NCBI RefSeq assembly: GCF_032594935.1
Contig: NZ_CP118734.1
Location: 1,950,001-2,014,000, forward strand
Length of the DNA stretch: 64,000 nt
DNA from: Streptococcus sp. 29892
GTDB lineage: Bacteria > Bacillota > Bacilli > Lactobacillales > Streptococcaceae
Direction: 5' to 3'
Shown here: piece by piece, positions 52,928-62,252 of the stretch
Position numbering within the stretch: position 1 is the stretch's first letter
Layout of the letters: each line of letters begins with the position of its first letter
Position numbers and translations under genes: made by a program
The notes under the pieces: generated by a model
Databases searched by the model: none
What the model was told of the DNA's origin: nothing
The model's input: the letters and a program-made list of their open reading frames with translations, nothing else

Positions 52928-53938
52928 GTTAAAACCATAAATTCTTTTAGCGATTTTATAGACGGCATTGGAAATTTTTCGCCCTGGGTAACCATAAAGA
53001 TTGGTCAACTGCCCGAGTAATCCTTTGCGGACAATCTTAAAGAGTGCAGGATTATTATCACGAATATAGTGCCATAATTCCTGCTTTTTCATCATATGCT
53101 CAGCAGTACCAGCTCGATTAAGAAGGGCACAGGAGATGATAGTGGTAATTTCTACATGATTGAGCAGGTAACTTCGCAAATCAGTATTGTCAATGGCATT
53201 TAAATCCAAATTATCTACTAAAATTCGATTAACTTTTAACTGTTGGTCAATCCTCTTAATCATAACAGATTCATTGACAGACTGGTCATTTCGTCCAATA
53301 AAATACCGATAAAAATCTACAGGAAGATAGTACATGGTTTTCACTGCCTGTAAGGGGGTAAATACGAAAATATTATCCACATAAAAGGTATGCTCTGGCA
53401 GAGCTAGACCAACCTCCCTTAGCAAATCTGTCCTGTAAATGAGAGAATGCATCATCATGTATTGCCCCTTAGAAAAGGCACCCACATCCTCCCAACCGAA
53501 AATTCGATTTTCTGGCAGAACATCCTGATAGGACATGGTTTTCTTCCGAGATTGTCCTTCTTTTTCGTAAACAAAATTGGAAATGAAGGCATCAACAGGT
53601 GTACTTGCTTCTTCTAAGGCCTGTAGACTTTCCAAAATCTTCAGATAGGCTCTGGTATCCACCCAGTCATCTGAATCAACTACCTTAAAATACTTACCTT
53701 CAGCCTCACGAATCCCTGTATTGACAGCTCCGCCATGGCCTTTATTTTCTTGATAAATAGTCCGTACATTTGAAAATTGATTGGCAAGCTCCTCTGCGAT
53801 TTCCTGAGTTCGGTCTGTTGAACCATCGTTAATAATCAGAATTTCAACCTTGTCCCCACCCATTACAAGGGAATGAACACAGTAATGAAGGTAGGCCTCC
53901 GAATTATAACTCGGTATGGCAATGCTTAGTAAGGTCAT
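52925..53938 (-). CDS. Family 2 glycosyltransferase
   Basis: 337 residues from ATG 53938 (GGAGAG upstream). GT-A fold: LSIAIPSYNSEAYLHYCVHS, IINDGSTDRTQEIAEEL, GHGGAVNTGI and FKVVDSDDWVD (the DxD metal site). No membrane helices, so unlike GtrB it is cytosolic. The C-terminal half has the form seen in streptococcal wall or capsule glycosyltransferases. It follows the canonical GH3 gene by 44 bp and is probably cotranscribed. Donor and acceptor unknown. Confidence 0.85.
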   Translation of the reverse strand: MTLLSIAIPSYNSEAYLHYCVHSLVMGGDKVEILIINDGSTDRTQEIAEELANQFSNVRTIYQENKGHGGAVNTGIREAEGKYFKVVDSDDWVDTRAYLKILESLQALEEASTPVDAFISNFVYEKEGQSRKKTMSYQDVLPENRIFGWEDVGAFSKGQYMMMHSLIYRTDLLREVGLALPEHTFYVDNIFVFTPLQAVKTMYYLPVDFYRYFIGRNDQSVNESVMIKRIDQQLKVNRILVDNLDLNAIDNTDLRSYLLNHVEITTIISCALLNRAGTAEHMMKKQELWHYIRDNNPALFKIVRKGLLGQLTNLYGYPGRKISNAVYKIAKRIYGFN

Positions 53939-53982
53939 CTTTCTCTCCATTTGACACAATTTGTTACTATTCTATCACATTT

Positions 53983-56385
53983 TTAGGAAAGTTGCTTTTG
54001 ATATTTTCTTTTTGCTTGATAGGCTCTCCATAGTTGGCCTAAGCCCTTGAAAAAATGGCCATTGACAATTGTTAGAATCCCTTCCACCATCGGTAAATCG
54101 AGCAGGTCACCTGTCATCTTTGCCATTGCCCTAAATGGCATATTATAAAGGAACAGCAGGTTCAAGTCAGGAGTCCCTTTCTGCTCTGCTTTTTTCAGTA
54201 AGCCAGCCAATAGTTTATGCACACCACGTGCCAAGCCACTCTTCGCAAATTGGAGTTTCAAAACTGGATCGTTCAGGCTCAGTTCTTGACCAATTTTCCA
54301 GGTTTCTTCTGGAACTGGACGTCCAAGCAATTGTGCAAAATCCTGCTCTGAAACAGCCTGCACTTGGGCTGTCAGATAAGTCAGAAGATGTTCTGAAGCA
54401 GGAAATTGGTCTACAGTGCCTTCTCGGGTAATCTCGCCAACTAAGCGAATATCCTGACTACTTGCACCTACATACAAGAGATAATTTCCAGCCTCTACTT
54501 CAAATTTGCCTGTCTCTTTATTAAAATAACGGAACGTATAGTCCTCAAAAGGAATAAAAATCTGTTTGGACTCGCCTGCTTTTATAAATACTTTTTTAAA
54601 GCCTTTTAACTCCTTTGCAGGGCGGTAAATCTGACTATCTTCTTTGCCTATGTACAATTGGATAATTTCAGCCCCATCTACCATTCCTGTATTAGTGATT
54701 GTGACAGAAACCCCTGATTCAGACACTTCTAATTGACTGTAAGAAAAGTCTGTGTAGGACAATCCATAACCAAAGGGATACTTGACAGCCTTGTCAAGGC
54801 TTGTAAAGTAACGGTAGCCTACATAGAGAGCTTCCTTATAGAGGGCAAAATCGCCTCCCGCTGGATAGTCATCCGAAGATGGAACATCTGCAAGATTAAC
54901 AGGATATGTTTCACTTAGTTTTCCTGATGGGTTGACACGTCCTGTCAAGGTATCTAACATGGCTCTGGCACCAGCTTCTCCTGATAGATAGCCGTGAAAA
55001 ACCGCATCTACATCCACATCCCAACTCATATCCACAACTGAACCAGCTGATAGGACAACAACGATTTTTTTACCTGTCCCTACCAAGGCATTCAGTAAGG
55101 ATAACTGGTTTTTAGGGAGACGTATATGATGACGATCCAAGCCCTCACTTTCACTCATTTCATCTAGCCCCATATAGTAAAGAACAAGTTCCGCTTGGTT
55201 TGCAAGATTGATAGCCCTGTCAACTAACACCCTATCTTCTTTATCTACACGTTGATAGCCTTGTTCGTAACCAAGGACATTTAATGGATAATCTGCGATG
55301 CAATCCACTGTTTTATCTAATTGTCTTGTATTGATTAAAGAAGAACCTGCTCCCTGATAGCGAGGATTTTGGGCAAATTCTCCGATGAGAGCTATTTTTG
55401 TCTCACTAGATAAGGGCAAGATCTGATCCTTATTTTTTAATAGCACAATGCTCTCAGTGGCAGCCTGACGGGCCAATTCATGTTGTTCAGAATAATCTAC
55501 AGCTTGTTTTTCAGCATTAGCCAACTCTAAAACTACATCAATCAGCTCATCCACGCGCTCATTCAATACCTGCTCGGATAGACGACCAGACTGAATAGCG
55601 TCAATGATTTCCTTTTGACCGACCTTCTTAGTACCTGGCATTTCCAAATGACTACCATTTTCAACACCGAGGACATGGTCATTGGAGCCACCCCAATCCG
55701 ATACGACAAAGCCAGTAAAGCCCCATTCGTCACGAAGAATGTCACGCAAGAGGCGCTTGTCTTCATTAGCATAGACACCGTTTATTTTGTTATAGGCAGA
55801 CATGATTGCCTTTGGATTTCCTTCACGCACAGCAATCTCAAATCCTGTCAGATAGAGCTCTCTCAGTGTGCGCTCGTCTACAATGGAGTCTGAAGCCATA
55901 CGTCGCAATTCCTGACTGTTTACAGCAAAATGCTTAGGCGTTGCCGCAACACCTTGCGACTGCATTCCCCGAATCATTGCGGCCGCCAGTTTTCCCGCTT
56001 GATATGGATCTTCTGAATAATACTCAAAGTTTCGACCACATAAGGGACTGCGCTTGATATTAAGCCCCGGACCCAAAATGACATTGACACCCAAGCTGTT
56101 TGCTTCCGCGCCGAGACCTTGTCCGACACGTTCAACTAGATCTACATCCCAAGAATTTGCCAAGGTAGCAGCTGTTGGGAAACAAGTTGCAGGGACAGAG
56201 GCATTCAGCCCTAAGTGATCACCTTCACCTTCTTGCTTGCGAATTCCATGTGGTCCATCAGACAAAAAGATAGATGGAATTCCTTTTTCAGGATAATCCT
56301 TTGTTTCCCAAACAGATTTTCCTGACATGAGAGCTGCTTTTTCTTCCAATGTTAAACGATTAATAATCTTCTGATGCTTCATCAT
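53983..56385 (-). CDS. GH3 glycosidase, canonical order, cytoplasmic
   Basis: 800 residues, no signal peptide. GH3 barrel domain first (residues 1-290: LSDGPHGIR, GPGLNIKRSPLCGRNFEYYS, KHFAVNSQE, nucleophile Asp in FVVSDWGG), then the alpha/beta domain (about 310-510), a fibronectin-III-like domain (about 565-635, ITNTGMVDGAEIIQLYIG) and a helical C-terminal part (about 650-800). Beta-glucosidase-like, but the sugar cannot be inferred. Its promoter has LytTR-type direct repeats (56450-56482) shared with the other GH3 gene. Confidence 0.9.
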   Translation of the reverse strand: MMKHQKIINRLTLEEKAALMSGKSVWETKDYPEKGIPSIFLSDGPHGIRKQEGEGDHLGLNASVPATCFPTAATLANSWDVDLVERVGQGLGAEANSLGVNVILGPGLNIKRSPLCGRNFEYYSEDPYQAGKLAAAMIRGMQSQGVAATPKHFAVNSQELRRMASDSIVDERTLRELYLTGFEIAVREGNPKAIMSAYNKINGVYANEDKRLLRDILRDEWGFTGFVVSDWGGSNDHVLGVENGSHLEMPGTKKVGQKEIIDAIQSGRLSEQVLNERVDELIDVVLELANAEKQAVDYSEQHELARQAATESIVLLKNKDQILPLSSETKIALIGEFAQNPRYQGAGSSLINTRQLDKTVDCIADYPLNVLGYEQGYQRVDKEDRVLVDRAINLANQAELVLYYMGLDEMSESEGLDRHHIRLPKNQLSLLNALVGTGKKIVVVLSAGSVVDMSWDVDVDAVFHGYLSGEAGARAMLDTLTGRVNPSGKLSETYPVNLADVPSSDDYPAGGDFALYKEALYVGYRYFTSLDKAVKYPFGYGLSYTDFSYSQLEVSESGVSVTITNTGMVDGAEIIQLYIGKEDSQIYRPAKELKGFKKVFIKAGESKQIFIPFEDYTFRYFNKETGKFEVEAGNYLLYVGASSQDIRLVGEITREGTVDQFPASEHLLTYLTAQVQAVSEQDFAQLLGRPVPEETWKIGQELSLNDPVLKLQFAKSGLARGVHKLLAGLLKKAEQKGTPDLNLLFLYNMPFRAMAKMTGDLLDLPMVEGILTIVNGHFFKGLGQLWRAYQAKRKYQKQLS

Positions 56386-56413
56386 CTTTTCCTCATTCTA
56401 TTTCTTTACCACT

Positions 56414-56482
56414 ATCATATCAGACTACACAAGCAATTAAAACGCTTTCTTCATAATCTGTACGATTTTAGGCATAATCTGC
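56414..56482 (-). promoter_or_regulatory. LytTR-controlled promoter of the canonical GH3 gene
   Basis: Direct repeats TTCATAATCTGT (56450-56461) and GGCATAATCTGC (56471-56482), 21 bp apart, that is two helical turns. On the minus strand they are followed by a poor -35 TTTTAA (56442-56437), 17 bp, and -10 TATGAT (56419-56414). A weak -35 beside activator repeats is the usual design of AgrA/ComE-type promoters. Compare 59986-60055. Confidence 0.7.
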
Positions 56483-56485
56483 TAT

Positions 56486-56518
56486 AAAAAATCTCCCCAG
56501 AAAATACTAGGGAGATTG
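56486..56518 (-). terminator. Terminator after the GtrA-type gene
   Basis: Minus strand AATCTCC-CTAGTATTTTCTG-GGGAGATT followed by TTTTAT. It separates the two GH3 transcription units. Confidence 0.8.
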
Positions 56519-56531
56519 TGTTCATCACTTC

Positions 56532-57011
56532 TTATTTCATGATTACAAACTTCATCATCGGATAGTTGACAGCCACTTGGACAAAGATATTGACCCAGTT
56601 GGCTGCTGTCTGTGCCCAACCCAAACTCAAGCCCCATGATGTAAAAAGCTGAGTAGTGTAGGGTGGTAGCACAATGGACAAAATTCCTGCAACTAGAACA
56701 GTTATGATATACCAATGGAGGGTTTTGGAAATATCATTTTCTGCTCCAAAGACCAACTTCCTTTGTACAATGTAATTGACAACTTGCGCTGCTACATAGG
56801 CCAAGAGGAAGGAGAGAAAGCCGTTCAAACCGCCATTTTCTACGGAATAATGGAAGATGAACCAGTGAAATGGCTGACTTGACAAGGCTGTAAAGAGGAA
56901 ATTTGTTGACAACCAAAGAACACAGAAATTTGTAATGGTCGCTATGTTTGATAACACATTAAACTTGATAAATTCCCACAAGTCTGGGTGTTTGGCAATC
57001 CATTCTTTCAT
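56532..57011 (-). CDS. GtrA-type membrane protein
   Basis: 159 residues with four membrane helices, fitting the GtrA family: FIKFNVLSNIATITNFCVLW, FLLAYVAAQVVNYIVQRKLV with the conserved NY..QR element, and the C-terminal QVAVNYPMMKFVIM. GtrA proteins are thought to flip lipid-linked sugars across the membrane or support surface glycan modification. It lies 9 bp after the membrane-anchored GH3 gene, so the two are cotranscribed. Confidence 0.8.
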   Translation of the reverse strand: MKEWIAKHPDLWEFIKFNVLSNIATITNFCVLWLSTNFLFTALSSQPFHWFIFHYSVENGGLNGFLSFLLAYVAAQVVNYIVQRKLVFGAENDISKTLHWYIITVLVAGILSIVLPPYTTQLFTSWGLSLGWAQTAANWVNIFVQVAVNYPMMKFVIMK

Positions 57012-57020
57012 ACGGTCTCC

Positions 57021-59930
57021 TTACTTATTTTTCAAGCGATTAGCACGCATACGTTTCATCGACTTGATGATACCGCGAGTTGGGATAATGAATAAGAGAA
57101 TTGCTATTAGCCCCAAGATTACAGTAGCGATATACAGCCAGTACATCCACTGTGGACGAACACGAGAAACTGTATCACCTTTTCCGAGACCGTTCATTGC
57201 ATTACTATTAACAATACGGTATAAGATAGAACGGGTTGCATTTCTTAATTGATTTACTACAGTAGCATTGTATTCATCATCTTCCAACTTCCAAAGAGTT
57301 GAATCTGTATTCAACCATAAATTTGTTCCAGCTGCAAGTCCCTCGCGGTAATCTGCATAAGCAAAAGTTGCAAAAGATGCCTGGTCTGTTGTGGCAACAC
57401 CATTGAAGCCCCATTCGTTGCGGAGTGTTCCAGTCATCAAACCATAGTGTGCACCAGCCCATTCTCCACCAATACGATTCATAGCCGTCATAACACCACT
57501 GGCATCTGCGTCACGAACACCTTGTTCAAACGGACGAAGGTAAAGCTCGCGAATAGACTGTTCATTTGCGAACATAGCTCCACCAATACGGTTGGTCTCT
57601 GTATCGTTCAAAGCATAGTGTTTCATGGTTACAATAACACCTTTTGATTGAACTCCCTTAATTTCACTTGCATTCAATTTTGCAGAAAGGAAACTATCTT
57701 CCGAGAAGTATTCAAAGTTTCGACCGCCAAATGGAAGTCTGTGCAAGTTCACGCCTGGTGCATACCAACCAGTTACTCCAATATGGATACTATCATTACC
57801 AATAGCAACACCTACACGCTCCATCAACTCTGTATTCCAAGTTGCCCCCATAACAACTTGGACAGGGTAAGCTGTTGCTGATTTTCCACCAACCAATGTA
57901 CTTGAGAATCCTGCAGGCCCATCTTTAAATATTGTTGCAGGAAGGTTGATTTGCTCAATTGCTATTGTTGCATAGCCGCCATTACGCACGAGCTCATCCA
58001 TATCCTCAACCGTTAATTGATTTAAGAGAGTATCCCAGAGAGGATCATCAAAATCCAGACCTCTCATATCAATAGCATCTAAATGTCCAATTTTTTCATC
58101 CTCAGTTCCTGTAATTGGCATTTCTGCATTCTCGTTTTCCAAATTTTTGATTGCCAAGAGTGCTAACAATTCCTTAGTCGCTTCCATCTCTCCTTCTGAA
58201 TACACTTTTGGCCAAGTACCTTCCCAGTTACTTCGTGAAAGATAAATAGCCGCATCATCGTAAGTTTTAATATCCGCATCAGTAAATTGGTTAACAATAT
58301 TTTCACCCGTGACTAATGAAACAGAATATGTCTTTGTATCCAAATCAGCTACTTCATGACGAGAAACCATATCAGCATTCCCGTTCTCATCCATACCGTT
58401 AGCTGTTGACTTTCCTTTAGCTGTAAGTATATTGTTTACAGCCTCATGAGAATCTTTAGCTACTGTAAAGTAGTAAGTCCCCGCATCAACGATATAAGTA
58501 CCTACCCCCTTACTGTCGTAAGTTTTCAATTCTTCCTTGGGAACAGTAATTGTCACAGTTTCTGACTGACCTGCATCAAGTTCTGCTGTTTTTGCAAATC
58601 CCACTAATTCAACAGCCGATTTTTCAATACCATTTTTCTGGTCGTATTCAGTGTATGGTGATTGTTTATACAATTGAACAACTTCCTTACCAGAGACAGA
58701 TCCAGTATTTTTTACAGTAACACTAATTTCAAATGCATCCGCAGTTTCATGTTGAATGTAGTTACTATATTCAAAATCTGTATATGATAAACCGTATCCA
58801 AATGGATATTGTACCGTTGAAGTATAATTATAATTACCTGAATTTTCACGCCCTAGAACAACATCCTCATAGCGTGTTTCATAATAACGGTAGCCAACAT
58901 AGATCCCCTCACTATATACTAGATATTTATTCGCTTTGTCAACTTTAGAATTTGTAATACTATAGTCACCGAGATTAGCTACCGCTGGTGCAGAGAAAAC
59001 ATCATAAGCATAAGTATCAGTTAAATGCCCAGATGGATTGACATCACCGTTCAATACTTTTCCAATAGCATTTATCCCAGTTTGACCCACTGCACCAACC
59101 CAAATTGCTGCATCGATTTCGTAGGTTTCAAGAAAGTCTAATTCCATTGTATTTGTTGTATTTAAAATAACAACAACTTTTTCAAAATGCTCATTTGCCA
59201 TTTCTAAAAGAGCTTTTTCATTAGAATCTAGCTCAAGATAGTGACTACCAGTTGATAGATTGGTAGTTGGAATATCTGCACTTTCACCACCTGTACGACC
59301 GATTACAACAACTGCAACATCGTCATAATTTTTGAAGGAGTCAATTACCTCATCCGTATAAACATTCACGGGAACCTCATTTACAGCAAATTCACCTTTT
59401 CCAAAAACATCTGGAGCTGTTTTACGATAATCTTTTCCTTGCCCAGTAGCATAAAAATCCCAAACAGTTTCATTTACCTCATAGCCAGCAGCCATCATGC
59501 TATCTTTCAAAGTCGGTAATCCTTCAGAACTTACTGAGCCAGACCCTCCACCACCATACACAAAATCTACTGAATTTTGACCTAAGAGGGTCACTTTAAG
59601 ATTCTGAGCTAAAGGAAGAGCCTTAGATTGATTACGTAAAAGAACAATTCCCTCTTCCTCTACTTCTTGTGCTAAGTCTTGACCCGCTTTCTTCCACTCT
59701 TCTTCTGAACTAAAATCAGAAGTAAAATAATCTGTCGATTCTGAATTTTTAGCAGTATCCTCTATCTGACTTGAAGTATGTCCTAAAAAATTCGAAATAA
59801 GTGCCTGATAACGCGGTGTCACCAAATTGGCAGCAACTAGTACGCCGATAATAACAATTGCGAGAAGATATGAAATCGTTCTTCCAATACCTTTTAGAAA
59901 TCCCAATAAGATTTTTTTCAATCCTTCCAT
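57021..59930 (-). CDS. Membrane-anchored GH3 glycosidase with permuted domain order
   Basis: 969 residues. An N-terminal membrane helix (about 10-32) and a C-terminal one (about 930-950, basic end) place the enzyme outside the cell. The domain order is swapped: the GH3 alpha/beta domain comes first (about 90-385, IVLLRNQSKALPL, LLGQNSVDFVYGGGGSGSVS), then a fibronectin-III-like domain (about 400-500), then the barrel (about 630-900, GVNLHRLPFGGRNFEYFSED, MKHYALNDTE, nucleophile region NGVATTDQAS). Permuted GH3 enzymes are known in some bacteria. Substrate unknown. Controlled by LytTR-type repeats at 60023-60055. Confidence 0.88.
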   Translation of the reverse strand: MEGLKKILLGFLKGIGRTISYLLAIVIIGVLVAANLVTPRYQALISNFLGHTSSQIEDTAKNSESTDYFTSDFSSEEEWKKAGQDLAQEVEEEGIVLLRNQSKALPLAQNLKVTLLGQNSVDFVYGGGGSGSVSSEGLPTLKDSMMAAGYEVNETVWDFYATGQGKDYRKTAPDVFGKGEFAVNEVPVNVYTDEVIDSFKNYDDVAVVVIGRTGGESADIPTTNLSTGSHYLELDSNEKALLEMANEHFEKVVVILNTTNTMELDFLETYEIDAAIWVGAVGQTGINAIGKVLNGDVNPSGHLTDTYAYDVFSAPAVANLGDYSITNSKVDKANKYLVYSEGIYVGYRYYETRYEDVVLGRENSGNYNYTSTVQYPFGYGLSYTDFEYSNYIQHETADAFEISVTVKNTGSVSGKEVVQLYKQSPYTEYDQKNGIEKSAVELVGFAKTAELDAGQSETVTITVPKEELKTYDSKGVGTYIVDAGTYYFTVAKDSHEAVNNILTAKGKSTANGMDENGNADMVSRHEVADLDTKTYSVSLVTGENIVNQFTDADIKTYDDAAIYLSRSNWEGTWPKVYSEGEMEATKELLALLAIKNLENENAEMPITGTEDEKIGHLDAIDMRGLDFDDPLWDTLLNQLTVEDMDELVRNGGYATIAIEQINLPATIFKDGPAGFSSTLVGGKSATAYPVQVVMGATWNTELMERVGVAIGNDSIHIGVTGWYAPGVNLHRLPFGGRNFEYFSEDSFLSAKLNASEIKGVQSKGVIVTMKHYALNDTETNRIGGAMFANEQSIRELYLRPFEQGVRDADASGVMTAMNRIGGEWAGAHYGLMTGTLRNEWGFNGVATTDQASFATFAYADYREGLAAGTNLWLNTDSTLWKLEDDEYNATVVNQLRNATRSILYRIVNSNAMNGLGKGDTVSRVRPQWMYWLYIATVILGLIAILLFIIPTRGIIKSMKRMRANRLKNK

Positions 59931-59985
59931 TACTTCCTCCTAAACGCTACGGCTTTCATGTAAGCCTTTTCTTTTTCTTGAGTCC

Positions 59986-60055
59986 ACTATATCAATTAAC
60001 ATACTCAATGAAAACTCTTTCTTCATAATCTGTCATTTAACCTTCATAATTTGTA
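59986..60055 (-). promoter_or_regulatory. LytTR-controlled promoter of the permuted GH3 gene
   Basis: Direct repeats TTCATAATCTGT (60023-60034) and TTCATAATTTGT (60044-60055), 21 bp apart, followed on the minus strand by a poor -35 TTTCAT (60014-60009), 17 bp, and -10 TATAGT (59991-59986). Spacing from the repeat to the -35 differs by only one base from that at 56450, and CAGATTATGAAGAAAG is identical in both. Confidence 0.75.
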
Positions 60056-60133
60056 AATTGACAAAAATAATCCTACTCTTGCTATTTTATCATTTGATTT
60101 TATAAAATATAACTAACAATTTCATTTTAATTT

Positions 60134-60142
60134 TGATATACT
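60134..60142 (+). promoter_or_regulatory. Promoter of the LytTR two-component operon
   Basis: Extended -10 TGATATACT (60134-60142), 24 bp before the response regulator ATG; the -35 is weak. Confidence 0.5.
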
Positions 60143-60166
60143 GATAGAAAATAAAAGGGGTGCTTT

Positions 60167-60880
60167 ATGAAAATCGCGATTGTAGAAGATCAAAAAATCG
60201 AGCAAGAGAGATTGTCCAACTACATCAAAACCTACTGCCAAAAAGCTGGGATTGCAGTGGAAATCAGCTGTTTTAATGACGGTCTCCATATCACTAGTGA
60301 CTATCAAAAACAATTTGACCTGATTTACCTAGATGTTGAGATGGAAATTATGGACGGGATGACCACCGCTCAAAAAATTCGGTCTGTGGATAAAGATGTT
60401 CTCATCGTTTTTGTGACCAATCATTCCCATGTCGCGATTCAAGGGTATTCAGTTGAAGCTATTGATTTTCTGCTCAAGCCACTGAGCTCCTTTGTCTTTG
60501 AGGAACATTTTAAAAAAGTTCTTAGAAAATTACCCGATAGCCAAGAGAAACAAAGTTTGTATATAAAAAGCAAGCAGTCCACTATAAAACTCTATCAAGA
60601 AGATATTGTTTACCTAGAAAGTCAAGGACATCAGGTTCACATCTACACAGTTGACGGTGGCCTAACGATTACCCATAATAGTCTCAAGAATCTCGAAGCC
60701 ATGTTAGACAGTAAAGTGTTTGTACGAGCCCACTCGGCCTATATCATCAATTTGTCCCACGTTCAAAAAGTGGAAGGTAGCCTTGTTTACGTCACAAATA
60801 CAGCCTTGCCGATTAGCCGGCCAAGGAAAAAGGAATTTATGATAGCTCTAACCAACTTCATCGGAGATAGCCTGCTATGA
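60167..60880 (+). CDS. LytTR-family response regulator
   Basis: 237 residues. Receiver domain (1-125) with acidic pocket VEDQ and phosphoacceptor Asp56 in DLIYLDVEMEIMDGM; LytTR DNA-binding domain (about 135-235) with VYLESQGHQVHIYT and FVRAHSAYIINLSHV. Overlaps the kinase gene by 4 bp (ATGA). It faces the GH3 operon across 236 bp, and direct repeats of the type LytTR proteins bind occur before both GH3 genes, so those are its likely targets. Confidence 0.92.
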   Translation: MKIAIVEDQKIEQERLSNYIKTYCQKAGIAVEISCFNDGLHITSDYQKQFDLIYLDVEMEIMDGMTTAQKIRSVDKDVLIVFVTNHSHVAIQGYSVEAIDFLLKPLSSFVFEEHFKKVLRKLPDSQEKQSLYIKSKQSTIKLYQEDIVYLESQGHQVHIYTVDGGLTITHNSLKNLEAMLDSKVFVRAHSAYIINLSHVQKVEGSLVYVTNTALPISRPRKKEFMIALTNFIGDSLL

Positions 60881-62184
60881 TCAATTTCCCTGATATTCCA
60901 CGTTTCTATACTGCACTAACAGAAAGCTTGGCCTGCCTACTGGTCTGTTCCTCACTTGTTTTGTCTGAAAAATGGTCACGCAAACAGGTACGCATCCTAC
61001 TGATTTTCCTCATACAAATCTTACTCCAACTAGCGGCTGGCAAACTCCCCTTGCTCTTTTGGACTGTGGGAATGGGCATCAATATCGCTTGGATGTTTGT
61101 TTCCATTCGATTGCTTGGAGTTATCCACAAGAGGACTACTCTCTATTTGACAGCAAAAGCCTTTATCATTGCCGAACTAGTAGCCTCCATTACTTGGCAT
61201 CTCTATTGTTTGACGATTTATCAACAACCTGTGGATAACTTGTGGACACAGGGGTTGTCTCTGTTGATAACTTCTCTACTTTCCTATTGGCTCATCTATC
61301 TTCAAAATCAAAAAGTACGCTTAGAAGAATTAGATAAATTCATTGAGCAGCGAGATGTTACTGTAGCCGTCTTTACAACCTTATCTATCTTTGTTCTTAG
61401 TAATATTGGTTTCATCCTCTCAGGCACGCGCCAATTTCAAGACTCGACCAGCATTTTCATCCTCCGGACAACCGTCAATCTCTCTGGTCTTCTACTCCTA
61501 TTCACCCAAGAATCTCAACAATACGATCGCTATTTACGGCAGGAATTGACTTCTATCAATAATATCTTTCAACTTCAATACAAGCAATACCAAGCCTATC
61601 GTGAAAATAGTGAGATTCTTGACCGTAAGGTCCATGATTTAAAGCATCAACTGGCCATCATTCAGCAAGAATCGGATAAAACCAAAAAGGAGCAATACCT
61701 AGAAGAAATGAGCGAGGTAATCCAGACACTTGATGCCAAGATTGAAACAGGAAATCCCGTTCTAGATACCATTCTCAGCCAGAAAAATTACTATTGTTTG
61801 CAAAATGGAATCAACTTTACCTGTATTGTTCAGGGAGAACCTCTCCATTTTATGGATGTAATGGATATTTCAGCTCTGTTTGGAAATGCCATTGACAATG
61901 CCATCGAGGCTGTTGAAAAAATAAATAGCCCTGAACAACGCTTGATTACTTTAAAGGTTGCCAGCCATCAGCAATTTCTCATCATCCGATTAGACAACTA
62001 CGATACTTCTTCACTTGACTTATCCACAGGACAGCTCCCAGAAACATCAAAAACAAATAAGGACTACCACGGATTCGGTCTTAAGAGTATGGAGTATGTT
62101 GCCAATAAATACGGTGGCAGTCTCACACTTAGCAAGGAAGATAATTGGGTTCAACTAAAAATCATTCTCCCTTTACGAGCATAA
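60877..62184 (+). CDS. Sensor histidine kinase (HPK10/AgrC-ComD-like)
   Basis: 435 residues: about six membrane helices (residues 10-215), a coiled segment, the phosphoacceptor His near 253 in KVHDLKHQLAI, and a GHKL ATPase domain with FGNAIDNAIEAVEK (N box) and HGFGLKSMEYVANKYGG (G box). This is the kinase type that senses peptides in AgrC and ComD, but no AgrB, AgrD or ComC-like gene is found next to it, so the signal may be something else, perhaps a glycan. Confidence 0.9.
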   Translation: MINFPDIPRFYTALTESLACLLVCSSLVLSEKWSRKQVRILLIFLIQILLQLAAGKLPLLFWTVGMGINIAWMFVSIRLLGVIHKRTTLYLTAKAFIIAELVASITWHLYCLTIYQQPVDNLWTQGLSLLITSLLSYWLIYLQNQKVRLEELDKFIEQRDVTVAVFTTLSIFVLSNIGFILSGTRQFQDSTSIFILRTTVNLSGLLLLFTQESQQYDRYLRQELTSINNIFQLQYKQYQAYRENSEILDRKVHDLKHQLAIIQQESDKTKKEQYLEEMSEVIQTLDAKIETGNPVLDTILSQKNYYCLQNGINFTCIVQGEPLHFMDVMDISALFGNAIDNAIEAVEKINSPEQRLITLKVASHQQFLIIRLDNYDTSSLDLSTGQLPETSKTNKDYHGFGLKSMEYVANKYGGSLTLSKEDNWVQLKIILPLRA

Positions 62185-62212
62185 AAAATCCCGTTTAAAT
62201 ACGGGATTTTCT
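62185..62212 (+). terminator. Terminator of the two-component operon
   Basis: AAAATCCCGT-TTAAAT-ACGGGATTTT followed by CTTAAT. Confidence 0.85.
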
Positions 62213-62225
62213 TAATGTAAGACAA

Positions 62226-62252
62226 AGCAAAAAGCCCACTGTTGTAGGCTTT
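62226..62252 (-). terminator. Terminator facing the right-hand element
   Basis: Minus strand AAAGCC-TACAACAGTG-GGCTTT followed by TTGCTTTG. It would stop leftward transcription from the mobile element. Confidence 0.6.
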
